The notes below the pieces were generated by a model. That model was not told the origin of the DNA. It ran no database searches and was given only the letters and a program-made list of their open reading frames with translations. From Actinoplanes xinjiangensis (GTDB lineage Bacteria > Actinomycetota > Actinomycetes > Mycobacteriales > Micromonosporaceae), in contig NZ_QGGR01000038.1 in the NCBI RefSeq assembly GCF_003148685.1, forward strand, positions 1-64,000: 64,000 nt of DNA, in the 5' to 3' direction. How positions within the stretch are numbered: position 1 is the stretch's first letter; every line of letters begins with the position of its first letter. Below are positions 51,477 to 60,283 of the stretch, in pieces. The translations under genes and the position numbers were made by a program.

Positions 51477-52538
51477 ATGCTGAACGCCCTGTGGACGCCG
51501 GCCACCGTCGGTGCCATGTCCCTCCCGCACCGCCTGGTCATGGCTCCCATGACCCGTGACCGCTCCACCCCGGAAGGCGTGCCGACCGAGCTGAACGCCG
51601 AGTACTACGCCCAGCGCGCCTCGCACGCGCTGATCATCACCGAGGGCACCCAGCCCTCCTCCGACGGTCAGGGCTACCTGCTCACGCCCGGCATCCACGA
51701 CGACGGGCAGATCGCCGGATGGCGCAAGGTCACCGACGCCGTGCACGCCGCCGACGGCCGGATCGTCATCCAGCTGATGCACACCGGCCGCATCTCGCAC
51801 CCGGACAACACCCCGCATGGACGCCTGCCGGTCGCCCCTTCGGCTGTGCGGCCGCAGGGCGTGATGTTCACCGCGTCCGGGCCCCAGGAGATGCCGGCAC
51901 CCCGCGCGCTGTCGACGCCGGAGGTCGCGGCGACCGTCGACGACTTCCGCCGCGCCGCCGCGGCCGCCGTCGCGGCGGGCGCCGACGGTGTGGAGATCCA
52001 CGGTGCCAACGGTTACCTGGTGCACCAGTTCCTCTCCGACAGCACCAACCGGCGCACCGACCGCTACGGCGGCTCCATCGGCAACCGCATCCGGTTCGCC
52101 GTCGAGGTCACCGCTGCCGTGGCCGACGAGATCGGCGCCGACCGCACCGGCCTGCGGATCTCCCCCGGCAACCCGTACAACGACATCGCCGAGTCCGACA
52201 CCGCCGAGCTGTATCCCGCGCTCGTGCGCGCGCTCGGCCCGCTCGGCCTCGCCTACCTGCACGTCATGCACCTGGGCGACGACGCACTGCTGGGCGAGCT
52301 GCGCGCGTTGTGGCCGACCACACTGATCCTCAACCGGGCCGGTGCCGACCTGCCCGTCCGCGCCGGGGACATCGCGAAGGGCACGGCCGATCTGGTCTCC
52401 GTCGGCACACTCGCGCTGGCCAACCCGGATTTGGTCGAGCGGCTACGCTCGGACGCGCCCCTGAACACCCCCGATCCGGCGACCTTCTACGGCGGCGGGG
52501 AGGGCGGCTACACCGACTACCCCTTCCACACCGCCTAA
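51477..52538 (+). CDS. Old Yellow Enzyme family ene-reductase
   Basis: This 353-residue FMN enzyme has the TIM-barrel start LWTPATVGAMSLPHRLVMAPMTRDRS, the substrate motif HTGRISHPD, and GVEIHGANGYLVHQFLSDSTNRRTDRYGGSIGNRIRF with the active-site His/Asn region. It reduces activated C=C bonds with NADPH (NemA/XenA group), useful against electrophiles. ATG 51477 follows AAGGAA. It lies under a large palindrome and is followed by a MarR gene, so electrophile-induced expression is likely. Confidence 0.93.
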   Translation: MLNALWTPATVGAMSLPHRLVMAPMTRDRSTPEGVPTELNAEYYAQRASHALIITEGTQPSSDGQGYLLTPGIHDDGQIAGWRKVTDAVHAADGRIVIQLMHTGRISHPDNTPHGRLPVAPSAVRPQGVMFTASGPQEMPAPRALSTPEVAATVDDFRRAAAAAVAAGADGVEIHGANGYLVHQFLSDSTNRRTDRYGGSIGNRIRFAVEVTAAVADEIGADRTGLRISPGNPYNDIAESDTAELYPALVRALGPLGLAYLHVMHLGDDALLGELRALWPTTLILNRAGADLPVRAGDIAKGTADLVSVGTLALANPDLVERLRSDAPLNTPDPATFYGGGEGGYTDYPFHTA

Positions 52539-52549
52539 GGAACCGAACG

Positions 52550-53011
52550 ATGCACGTTCCTGTACCGCAGGTCCCCACTACGGCCAGTGACGGCCGAGTG
52601 AGTTACGCGATCTTCCAGCTCGCCCGCGCCCACCGCGGTCACGCCGCCGCCATGCTGCGCGAGATGGACCTGCACCCCGGCCAGGAACTGCTGCTGATGC
52701 ATCTGCTCGACCGGGACGGTCAGACCCAGTCCGAACTGCTCGACAGCGTCGGCCTGGACCACTCCACCGTCTCCAAGTCCCTGCGCCGCATGCAGGACGC
52801 CGGTCTGCTGGTCCGCGAGCCGGCCCCGCACGACCGGCGGGTCCTGGTCGTCCACCTCACCGACAAGGGCCGTGCCATGCGCGAGCCCCTGACGGCGATG
52901 TGGCGGGCCCTCGAGGAGATCTCCGTGCGGGACCTGTCGGAGCAGCAGGCGCAGTCCTTCATCCAGACCGCCTACGCGATGACCGAGGCGATCAAGGGCG
53001 GGCCCCGGTGA
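52550..53011 (+). CDS. MarR-family transcriptional regulator
   Basis: This 153-residue dimeric winged-helix repressor has LLMHLLDRDGQTQSELLDSVGLDHSTVSKSLRRMQDAGLLVREPAPHDRRVLVVHLTDKGRAM, the complete MarR DNA-binding core with the wing. It follows the OYE gene by 11 bp in one operon, so it probably represses that operon at 51369-51417. No redox-sensing Cys is present, so its signal is not of the OhrR type. Confidence 0.9.
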   Translation: MHVPVPQVPTTASDGRVSYAIFQLARAHRGHAAAMLREMDLHPGQELLLMHLLDRDGQTQSELLDSVGLDHSTVSKSLRRMQDAGLLVREPAPHDRRVLVVHLTDKGRAMREPLTAMWRALEEISVRDLSEQQAQSFIQTAYAMTEAIKGGPR

Positions 53012-53018
53012 TTCGTGA

Positions 53019-54227
53019 TCACCAGCTGTGCATGGTGCCGTCCTCCAGACGGTTCACCGGGAGGGCGGCCGGGCGGTACGGGTACCGCGCGGCCAGCTCC
53101 TCGTCGATGTCGACGCCGAGCCCCGGCTCCTCGGACGGGTGCAGGTAGCCGTCGGCGAAGTGGTATCCGTGCGGGAAGACGGCATCGGTGGCCTCGGTGT
53201 GGCGCATGTACTCCTGGAGGCCGAAGTTGGGGATGGCGAGATCCAGGTGCAGCGCCGCGGCCATGCACACGGGGGACAGGTCGGTGGCGCCGTGTGACCC
53301 GCTGCGCACGTGATACAGGTTGGCCAGGTCGAAGATGCGGCGCAGGTGACTGATCCCGCCGGCGTGCACGACGGTCGCCCGGATGTAGTCGATGAGCTGT
53401 TCGCTGATCAGCTGCTGGCAGTCCCAGATGGAGTTGAAGACCTCGCCGACGGCGATCGGGGTGGTGGTGTGCTGCCGGATCAGGCGGAAGCCCTCCTGGA
53501 GTTCGGCGGGCACCGGGTCCTCGATCCAGGTCAGGTTGTAGGGCTCCAGGCTCTTGCCGAGCCGGGCCGCCTCGATCGGGGTGAGCCGGTGGTGCACGTC
53601 GTGCAGCAGTTTCAGCGTCGGCCCGAACTCGTCGCGGACCCGGGCGAACACCTCCGGGACGTGGTCGAGGTAGTGGGCGGTGGACCAGGTGTTCTCGGTC
53701 GGCAGCGCGGCGTCCGCGGGTTCGTAGAAGAGCCGGTCCTTGGACACCCCGTAGGTGCTGGCCAGCCCGGGGACGCCGGTCTGCACCCGGACGGCCCGGT
53801 AGCCGAGGTCCACATAGTTGGCGATCTCCGGCAGGACGGCGTCGACGGTGTCTGCGTTGGCGTGGCCGTAGACGGTCACCCCCTCCCGGGACCGCCCGCC
53901 GAGCAGCTGGTAGACCGGTAGCCCGGCGACCTTGCCCTTGATGTCCCACAGGGCCGTGTCGACCGCGGCGATGGCCGACATGGTCACCGGCCCGCGCCGC
54001 CAGTACGCGCCCCGGTACAGGTACTGCCAGGTGTCCTCGATCCGCGAGGCGTCCCGCCCGATCAGCGCCGGGATCACGTGTTCCTGCAGGTAGGCCGCGA
54101 CGGCCAGTTCCCGCCCGTTCAGGGTCGCGTCGCCGACTCCGTACACTCCGGACGACGTCACGATCTTCAGGGTGACGAAGTTCCGGTCGGGGCAGGTCAC
54201 GATCACCCGGGCGTCGGCGATTTTCAC
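53019..54227 (-). CDS. manD: D-mannonate dehydratase (enolase superfamily, ManD)
   Basis: This 402-residue protein has the ManD/RspA layout: VIVTCPDRNFVTLKIVTSSGVYGVGDATLNGRE, SAIAAVDTALWDIKGKVAGLPVYQLLGG, LLHDVHHRLTPIEAARLGK, the metal Glu region IEDPVPAE, AVGEVFNSIWDC and the late HGATDLSPVCMAAALHLD. It dehydrates mannonate to 2-keto-3-deoxygluconate in hexuronate breakdown; some members act on gluconate. GTG at 54227 follows GGAGGA and gives the standard length. The uronate-dehydrogenase-like gene is 4 kb away. Confidence 0.88.
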   Translation of the reverse strand: MKIADARVIVTCPDRNFVTLKIVTSSGVYGVGDATLNGRELAVAAYLQEHVIPALIGRDASRIEDTWQYLYRGAYWRRGPVTMSAIAAVDTALWDIKGKVAGLPVYQLLGGRSREGVTVYGHANADTVDAVLPEIANYVDLGYRAVRVQTGVPGLASTYGVSKDRLFYEPADAALPTENTWSTAHYLDHVPEVFARVRDEFGPTLKLLHDVHHRLTPIEAARLGKSLEPYNLTWIEDPVPAELQEGFRLIRQHTTTPIAVGEVFNSIWDCQQLISEQLIDYIRATVVHAGGISHLRRIFDLANLYHVRSGSHGATDLSPVCMAAALHLDLAIPNFGLQEYMRHTEATDAVFPHGYHFADGYLHPSEEPGLGVDIDEELAARYPYRPAALPVNRLEDGTMHSW

Positions 54228-54306
54228 GGGAATCCTCCGGGGGCAGCGGCCAGGAGATCCGACTTTATCGATCCGCTCGAGTCTGGCCAACCATTCGGGG
54301 GTGCCC

Positions 54307-54813
54307 ATGCGTTGGACAGGTGTGGACAGCGACTTCGCCGCCTTCGTCGAGGCACGACAGCACCGGTTGCTGCGCTCGGCGTACCTGGTCTGCGGCGACC
54401 ATCATCTTGCCGAGGACCTGTTACAGGGTGCCCTGGTCAAACTCGCGCTCCGGTGGAACCGGGTGCGTGAGGGCGACCCCGAGGCGTTCCTGCGCACGGT
54501 GATGTACCGCGACGCGGTCTCCTGGTGGCGCCGGTTCCGCCGGGAGCAGCTCAGTGACGCGCCCCCGGAACGGCCGGCCGGTGGCGACGACGTGCCGAGC
54601 CGGCTGGTCTTCGAGGCGGCGCTGCGGCGACTGCCACCACGGCAACGGGCGGTGCTGGTGCTGCGCTACTTCGACGACCTCACCGAGGCCCGCACCGCGG
54701 ACATCCTCGGCGTCACGGTCGGCACGGTGAAGAGCCAGGCCAGCGCCGCCCTGCGGAAACTGCGGGACCTCGCGCCGGAACTCGGCGAGATGGTCGGAAA
54801 GGATCGACGATGA
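54307..54813 (+). CDS. SigE-family ECF sigma factor
   Basis: This 168-residue sigma factor has region 2 (FAAFVEARQHRLLRSAYLVCGDHHLAEDLLQGALVKLALRW) and region 4 (ALRRLPPRQRAVLVLRYFDDLTEARTADILGVTVGTVKSQASAALRKLRD). This is the actinobacterial SigE-like group of small ECF factors with a short N-terminus. ATG 54307. Its stop overlaps the next start by ATGA, so the following membrane protein is its likely regulator. Confidence 0.9.
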   Translation: MRWTGVDSDFAAFVEARQHRLLRSAYLVCGDHHLAEDLLQGALVKLALRWNRVREGDPEAFLRTVMYRDAVSWWRRFRREQLSDAPPERPAGGDDVPSRLVFEAALRRLPPRQRAVLVLRYFDDLTEARTADILGVTVGTVKSQASAALRKLRDLAPELGEMVGKDRR

Positions 54814-56039
54814 CGGCTGACCGGCTCACCGAACTTCTCGAGGACAGCTCCGCGGAGGTCGCCCCGCCGTCCTTCGCCGCCACCGCCTGGGCCACCGCCC
54901 GCCGGGTACGCCGCCGCCGTCAGGTGCTGGCGTCGGTGGCCGCGTTCGCCGCCGTGGTCGCGGTCACGGTGCCGCTGCGTGACCGGGGCGGCGACGACAT
55001 CGTCCCGGCCCCGCCGGCCCAGTCCGCACCCGCGTCGGCGGCCCCGGCCGGCGTCGACGTGATGCCCGCGAAACCGGTCCAGCGGGCTCTCCCGGGGCTG
55101 CCCGTGAACTTCGCGATTCCGGCCGACGCGGCGAAGCTCTCCCAGCACCCGGTGGAGCAGGCGGTCGCGGTGGTCCAGGACCATGCCGGGGAGTCGGCGG
55201 ATCAGTCGATGCGGCCGCTGCACGTGATCGACGCGGCCGGGCGATGGACCCGGGTCGACGTCGGCGACCTGGTGCGTACCCATGACGAGGGGGGAAACCA
55301 GGCGGAGCCGCTGCGCAGCACCGCCCTCTCGCCGGACGGCCGTCGCATCGCGGTGCCGCAGCCGGAGGCGCTGGTGGTCATCGACCTGCCCGCCGCGAAG
55401 GCGCACCGGATCCCGCTGCCCGGCCTCAACGAGCAGGTCATGTGGTGGGGCGACGAGACCGTGTTCGTCGGCCAGGAATCGACCGGCGTGACCCGGGTCG
55501 ACTGGGCCAGCGGTGTTGTCAGCCCGGAGCCGGCCGCGATGTCGGCCTGGATCGGCGGCGGAAGCCCGGTCGCGGCCGCGGACATCGCGGACCTGATCAC
55601 GGCGGGCGAGGACCGGCGGGTCCGGGTGTGGCGCCCGGGCGACGCGACACCGGTGCGCGAGGTCCCGGTCGACTTCGTGACGGTGCGGCCGGAGGGTTAT
55701 GCGGTCAGCGAGTGGTACGGCGCGGCGATGCCCGACGGCGCGGGGCGGGTCGCAGCCGCCGCGTGGGGCGACCGGGTCCCGCCCGGTGGCCCCGGGAACT
55801 ACGGCGGCGTGCAGATGCTGACCGTGGTCGACACCACCACGGGCCGGGTGGACCGGTTGCTCGACCTCGGCACGACCCGCTCGAAGAGCTGCTGCGAGGT
55901 CCTCGGCTGGATCGACGACCAGACCCTGCTGGCGCACACCGACCTCGAGGGTCTGATCACCTGGAACACCCGGACCGGCGAGATCACCCGGGTCACCACC
56001 GGTCCGGTCGCCGCCACCGTCTCGGTCAGGCCGCGGTGA
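54810..56039 (+). CDS. Membrane-anchored WD40-like protein, probable sigma-factor partner
   Basis: This 409-residue protein has a short cytoplasmic N-terminus (about 40 residues), one membrane helix (VLASVAAFAAVVAVTVPL) and a large extracytoplasmic part with propeller-like repeats (DGRRIAVPQPEALVVIDLPAAKAHRIPLPG and others). The cytoplasmic part has no zinc anti-sigma motif. The position and topology match the proteins that accompany SigE-family ECF factors in actinomycetes. Role as anti-sigma factor is inferred. Confidence 0.8.
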   Translation: MTADRLTELLEDSSAEVAPPSFAATAWATARRVRRRRQVLASVAAFAAVVAVTVPLRDRGGDDIVPAPPAQSAPASAAPAGVDVMPAKPVQRALPGLPVNFAIPADAAKLSQHPVEQAVAVVQDHAGESADQSMRPLHVIDAAGRWTRVDVGDLVRTHDEGGNQAEPLRSTALSPDGRRIAVPQPEALVVIDLPAAKAHRIPLPGLNEQVMWWGDETVFVGQESTGVTRVDWASGVVSPEPAAMSAWIGGGSPVAAADIADLITAGEDRRVRVWRPGDATPVREVPVDFVTVRPEGYAVSEWYGAAMPDGAGRVAAAAWGDRVPPGGPGNYGGVQMLTVVDTTTGRVDRLLDLGTTRSKSCCEVLGWIDDQTLLAHTDLEGLITWNTRTGEITRVTTGPVAATVSVRPR

Positions 56040-56042
56040 CGG

Positions 56043-57020
56043 TCACTTGTGGTTGACGCCGTGCATCAGCGCGAGGATGGCCCGGTTGAGCGGCACCGGT
56101 ACGCCGTGCTGATCACCGAGGCGCACCACGGCCCCGGTGATCAGCTCGTGCTCGGTGGCGCGGCCGGCCAGCCGGTCGTAGAGCATCGACGTGCCGTCGT
56201 CGCCGGCGAACCCGTCGTAGATCTCCAGGGTGTGCTCGATGTCGGCGTCGGAGAGCCGGGCGCCGGCGGCCCGGCCCACGGCGATCGCCTCGTCGAGCAG
56301 GGCGCGGGTCAGCTCCCGGACGGCCGGCTCGTGCTGGATCACCGACATCCGCTTCATGGTCAGTGAGGTCACCGGGTTGGCGCCCACGTTGGTGAGCAGC
56401 TTGCGCCAGGCGGCGGTGGAGAAGTCGGCGACCCGCTCGACGTGCAGCCACGACCCGTCCAGCAGTGCCGCGAAGCGGTCCGCGGGGTCGGTCGCGGTCG
56501 CGCAGACCCGTCCGGCGCGGGCGGTCGACGGCTCGTCGAAGGTCGCCCGGGCCGCGTCGAAGGTCGTTCCCGGCGCGCCCGGGACGGTGATCCGGGCGCC
56601 CATCCGGTGCAGCACGTGCCCGGAACCCAGCGACTCGGCGGCCACGTAGACCAGGGCCGGCAGCACCCGGGTCCCGCGCGGCACCAGCGGCCCGATCCGC
56701 TCGGCGTGGTCCACCCCGTTCTGCAGCACCACGACCGTGGTGTTCGGCCCGATCAGCGGCCCGAACCAGGCGGCCGCCCCGGCCGCGTCCTGTGCCTTGG
56801 TGGCCAGCAGCACCCAGTCGACCTCGGTCGCCTCGGAGGGGTCGACCAGCACCGGCACGTCGATCTCGCGCACGCTGTCGGCGCGCTCGACGACCAGGCG
56901 GTCGATCGGCCGCCGTGCGCAGACGACGACGTCGTGCCCGGCGTCCACCGCGGCAGCCGCGACCACCGTGCCGACCGCGCCGGCCCCGATCACCGCGACG
57001 CGGGTCCGTCGTGTGGTCAT
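56043..57020 (-). CDS. 2-dehydropantoate 2-reductase family protein (PanE-like)
   Basis: This 325-residue protein has the NADP motif VAVIGAGAVGTVVAAAAVDAGHDVVVCAR, the catalytic-Lys segment AAWRKLLTNVGANPVTSLT, and a C-terminal helical domain (DDGTSMLYDRLAGRATEHELITGAVVRLGDQHGVPVPLN). This is the ketopantoate reductase fold used in pantothenate synthesis, but the family also has other 2-keto acid reductases. ATG 57020 follows GGAGG. It is divergent from a TetR gene with an operator-like repeat between. Confidence 0.85.
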   Translation of the reverse strand: MTTRRTRVAVIGAGAVGTVVAAAAVDAGHDVVVCARRPIDRLVVERADSVREIDVPVLVDPSEATEVDWVLLATKAQDAAGAAAWFGPLIGPNTTVVVLQNGVDHAERIGPLVPRGTRVLPALVYVAAESLGSGHVLHRMGARITVPGAPGTTFDAARATFDEPSTARAGRVCATATDPADRFAALLDGSWLHVERVADFSTAAWRKLLTNVGANPVTSLTMKRMSVIQHEPAVRELTRALLDEAIAVGRAAGARLSDADIEHTLEIYDGFAGDDGTSMLYDRLAGRATEHELITGAVVRLGDQHGVPVPLNRAILALMHGVNHK

Positions 57021-57036
57021 TCCAGCCTCCCGAGAT

Positions 57037-57058
57037 AACTGAGAAGATTTTCTCACTT
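57037..57058. promoter_or_regulatory. Operator-like inverted repeat
   Basis: AACTGAGAA-GATT-TTCTCACTT: arms match at 8 of 9 positions. It is AT-rich and lies 17 bp upstream of the panE-like start, in the divergent region with the TetR gene. Confidence 0.6.
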
Positions 57059-57141
57059 CCCAGTCTGCGGGAGATCTTTTTCGTCGTTGTTACGGCCGGC
57101 GCCGGCCCTCGGTGATCCGGCCCACTCCTAAGATCACCTCC

Positions 57142-57732
57142 ATGACTGACAGGCCGCGGCGCGGTGACGCCCGGATGCGCCGGTCCGCGCTGCTGGCCGC
57201 CGTCGGCGAGCTGCTGGCCGAGCGCGGGCCCGGGTTCTCCCTGGCCGAGGCCGCCGGGCTGGCCGGCATCTCGACGGCCACCGCCTACCGGAACTTCTCC
57301 GACACGGCCAGCGCGATCGACGCCTTCTACGCCGAGCTCAGCGGTGACCTGCTGGCCGCCTTCGACCGGCTGCCGGCCGGGCCGGACCCGGTCGCCGACA
57401 TCCGCGCCGCCTGCCGCGAGTGGGTGGCACAGGCGTCCCGGTGGGGCGCGGCGGCGGTGCACGTACGCTCCCCGCGCGGCGTCCTGGCGCGGCGCGAGGA
57501 CTCGTTCGTCGGCGGCCTCTACGAACGTCTCGGCGGCCTGGTCGGGCGGGCGATCGACAGTGGCGCGGCGCCCGCGCAGGACGTCCGCTTCGCCGTCCTG
57601 ATGTGGGTCACGATCTTCGATGAGCGTGTCGTCGTCGACCTGACCCACACCCTCGGCTGGACCACGCGGCAGGTCGCCGATCACCTCACCGGCGCCCTGC
57701 TGCGGGTCCTCGGCCTGCCCTCGGTCAGCTGA
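57142..57732 (+). CDS. TetR-family transcriptional regulator
   Basis: This 196-residue protein has an N-terminal helix-turn-helix (RRSALLAAVGELLAERGPGFSLAEAAGLAGISTATAYRNFSDTASAI) and a helical ligand domain. ATG 57142 begins the conserved part; the frame is open to 57112. It is divergent from the PanE-like gene and likely controls it. Its 3' end overlaps the alpha/beta hydrolase gene by 8 bp tail to tail. Confidence 0.88.
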   Translation: MTDRPRRGDARMRRSALLAAVGELLAERGPGFSLAEAAGLAGISTATAYRNFSDTASAIDAFYAELSGDLLAAFDRLPAGPDPVADIRAACREWVAQASRWGAAAVHVRSPRGVLARREDSFVGGLYERLGGLVGRAIDSGAAPAQDVRFAVLMWVTIFDERVVVDLTHTLGWTTRQVADHLTGALLRVLGLPSVS

Positions 57733-58441
57733 CCGCGGCGACCGCCTCCAGGATCGTCTCGGCGACGGCGGCCGGCTGGGAGACCGGCAGGGCGTGGCCG
57801 GCGCCCGGGATCTCCCGCTGCACGCGGCCCTCGGCCCGCTTCGCCATCCAGCGCATCGCCTCGGCGGGGATGTTGCGGTCCGCGTCACCCCAGATGAAGA
57901 AGCCCGGGAGGGTACGCCAGACCGGCTCGCCCTCGGCCAGTCCCTCGGTGAGCGCGGCCTCGGTGACCGGTCGCTGGGTGATCGCCATCAGCGCGGCCGT
58001 CGCCGGGTCGACGTCGGCGGCGAACTGCTGCGGGAACTTCTCCGCCTCGATCGACAGCTCGACGCCACCACCGGTCAGCGTGCGCGCGACGACCGCACCG
58101 CCGAGGGTGCTGCCCTCGAACTTCCCGGAGAGCTGGAGTGCGCTCTCGCCCGCGTCGGGGGTGAACGCGGCCACGTAGACCAGCGCCTTGACGGCCTCGT
58201 CGCCGGCCGCGGCCGCGGTGATGACCTGACCGCCGTACGAGTGACCGACGAGGATCACCGGCCGGCCCAGTGCGGCGACCACGTCGCGCACGTAGGCGGC
58301 GTCACCGGAGAGGCTGCGCAGCGGGTTCGCCACGGCCAGCGTGGTGACACCCGCCGCGGTCAGCTCCGCCGCGACCCCGTTCCAGCTGGCGGACTCGGCG
58401 AACGCGCCGTGCACCAGGACGACCACCGGTTTCTCGGACAT
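57725..58441 (-). CDS. Alpha/beta hydrolase
   Basis: This 238-residue hydrolase has the oxyanion segment VVLVHGAFAESASWNGV, the nucleophile elbow LVGHSYGGQVITAAA (Ser in GHSYGG), an Asp region FFIWGDADRNIPAEAM and the catalytic His in IPGAGHALPVSQPAAVAE. Similar proteins are esterases or lactonases; the substrate is unknown. No signal peptide. Confidence 0.9.
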   Translation of the reverse strand: MSEKPVVVLVHGAFAESASWNGVAAELTAAGVTTLAVANPLRSLSGDAAYVRDVVAALGRPVILVGHSYGGQVITAAAAGDEAVKALVYVAAFTPDAGESALQLSGKFEGSTLGGAVVARTLTGGGVELSIEAEKFPQQFAADVDPATAALMAITQRPVTEAALTEGLAEGEPVWRTLPGFFIWGDADRNIPAEAMRWMAKRAEGRVQREIPGAGHALPVSQPAAVAETILEAVAAVS

Positions 58442-58750
58442 GTGTACCTCCCGTGGATGTTTCGACGATGCCGGAACCTACCGACGGCTTGTGGGCGGTC
58501 AGTGACAAACGAGTGCATCGCCCGGGAACAGTGGGTCCCGCGGCCAAGGCGGCCGACTGCATTTGTCCGGCACATTGCCGCCAACGTCGGACAAGTGACT
58601 GTTTTTCCTACGGCGTGCCGGCGGTCGAGTGCGGGGCCCGTCCCGCCCTCGACCTTCTTTGGGATGGTTCTTGGACAATGGCGTTGACTTCCCGCCGATG
58701 GAGGAATCGCATGAAGGCCTCTAAATAATCACCAGCGGGTGGAGGCACTC
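58442..58750. other. 309-bp intergenic region
   Basis: No gene or RNA is recognised. It would hold the divergent promoters of the hydrolase and gluzincin genes. Near its end, GGAGG is followed by a five-codon ATG frame (58711-58728) which stops before the true start at 58751. Confidence 0.5.
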
Positions 58751-60115
58751 ATGTCCCTTGAACTGGATCGCAGGCTGGCCGATGTAGGCACCCGGTTCCG
58801 GATCTTCCCGCAGCCCCGGTTCCTGCAGAAGGCCGACGGATCCGGGCCGCTCTTCCCCGAGCCCGAAGAGGTCACGGTCTCCGTGGAGCCGGGTGCCATG
58901 CAGGCCGGGCCGGGCGACGACCGGATGTTCGTGATCGACGCGATCGGGAAGCTGCCGTACAACCGGTTCTTCCGGCCACCCTTCCGGGGTGACGCCCGGC
59001 CGCCGGTCCAGGCGGGCGACGACGGCCATTTCGATCACCTCGATCCGGCCGGCCGGGAATTCTCCGCGGCCACCATGTACGCCACGGTCCGCCGGGTCCT
59101 CGACATCTGGGAGGACTACTTCGGACGTACGATTCAATGGCATTTCGAATCTGATTTCTCCCGTCTCGAACTGATCCCGTTGATCGAATGGGACAACGCT
59201 CAGTCCGGCTACGGTTTCCTGGAGTTCGGATTCGGGCGCAAGCCGAACGGGACCATCGATCACGACCGGCCGTTCTGCGAGAATTTCGACGTGCTCGCCC
59301 ACGAGCTGGGGCACAGCATCATCTTCGCCGAGGTCGGTGTGCCGGCCAGCCCGCAGGACGAGGCCATCGACTACGGCGGCATGCACGAGTCGGCCGGTGA
59401 CCTGGTCGCGATCGTGGCGTCGCTGCACTTCCACTCGGTCGTCGACATGCTGCTCGACTCGACGAAGGGCAACCTGCTCACCATCAACGGCCTGGACCGG
59501 GTCGGTGAGCTGTCGGACAGCCGGGAGATCCGCGTCGTGTTCAACTCCCGCCGGATGTCCGACGTGGGCGAGGAACCGCACGACCGGTCGCTGCCGCTGA
59601 CCGGTGCGATCTTCGACATCATGGTCGAGGTGTTCCAGCAGGACCTGGTCGCGAAGAAGCTGATCAGCGAGGACCTGCGGACCCGGTCGACGAACCTGCC
59701 CGGTACCTCGCAGGATCTCCTCGAGATCGAGGCTGAGTTCACCGCCGCGTACACCGGTAACGAGGCCGCGTTCAAGGACTCGCTGCTGCGCGCCCGCGAC
59801 TACCTGGGCCGGCTGCTCGCGGTCACCTGGAGCAGGATCTCGCCGGACTTCCTGACCTACCACGGCGTTCTGCGGACTCTGCTGGCCGCCGACCGGGAGA
59901 TCACCGGCGGCGAGAACGTGCCGATCATCCGCTCGTGTTTCGCCTGGCGGGAGATCGCCCCGGTGCCGACGTCGCTGATGCTGCGCCAGCACACCCTGGT
60001 CGACTGCGGCCTGACCGCGGGCAAGGGCGTCACGGTTCCCGACCCCGGCGCGCCGGCCGACCCGCAGATCCCGGCGCCCCGCGCCAACGGTGCCGCCTTC
60101 GTCAACCGGCTCTGA
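58751..60115 (+). CDS. Thermolysin-like gluzincin metallopeptidase without signal peptide
   Basis: This 454-residue protein has HELGH (FDVLAHELGHSIIF) and, about 40 residues on, the third-ligand motif GGMHESAGDLVAI, analogous to GGLNEATSDIFG of M4 thermolysins. That predicts a zinc gluzincin. Unlike M4 proteases it has no signal peptide, no propeptide and a long N-terminal domain of about 180 residues (with FDHLDPAGREFSAATMYATVRRVLDIWEDYFG), so it should be cytoplasmic or exported by another route. The region after the active site (LTGAIFDIMVEVFQQDLV) resembles the M4 helical domain. ATG 58751 follows GGAGG. Confidence 0.75.
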   Translation: MSLELDRRLADVGTRFRIFPQPRFLQKADGSGPLFPEPEEVTVSVEPGAMQAGPGDDRMFVIDAIGKLPYNRFFRPPFRGDARPPVQAGDDGHFDHLDPAGREFSAATMYATVRRVLDIWEDYFGRTIQWHFESDFSRLELIPLIEWDNAQSGYGFLEFGFGRKPNGTIDHDRPFCENFDVLAHELGHSIIFAEVGVPASPQDEAIDYGGMHESAGDLVAIVASLHFHSVVDMLLDSTKGNLLTINGLDRVGELSDSREIRVVFNSRRMSDVGEEPHDRSLPLTGAIFDIMVEVFQQDLVAKKLISEDLRTRSTNLPGTSQDLLEIEAEFTAAYTGNEAAFKDSLLRARDYLGRLLAVTWSRISPDFLTYHGVLRTLLAADREITGGENVPIIRSCFAWREIAPVPTSLMLRQHTLVDCGLTAGKGVTVPDPGAPADPQIPAPRANGAAFVNRL

Positions 60116-60126
60116 GAGATCCGGCC

Positions 60127-60153
60127 GGGTGGGCGCCGCACAGACGCCCACCC
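60127..60153 (+). terminator. Hairpin terminator after gluzincin gene
   Basis: GGGTGGGCG and CGCCCACCC, a perfect 9-bp stem with 9-base loop, 12 bp past the stop. Confidence 0.7.
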
Positions 60154-60283
60154 GCCTCCGAGGGTCCGGCGGGTGCGTCGTGCCCGTTTCCGGGCCGGTC
60201 GAGGACCCGCCGGTGGCCCGAGGCGAGAATGAGTTGACTCTCCCGCCGGGGGAGACCCGAGCCTTGAGCGCGAAGGAGGAACC

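Noticed and set aside
58711..58728. Five-codon ORF before the gluzincin gene
   Set aside because: It has a GGAGG site, but five codons followed by stops give no evidence of function.
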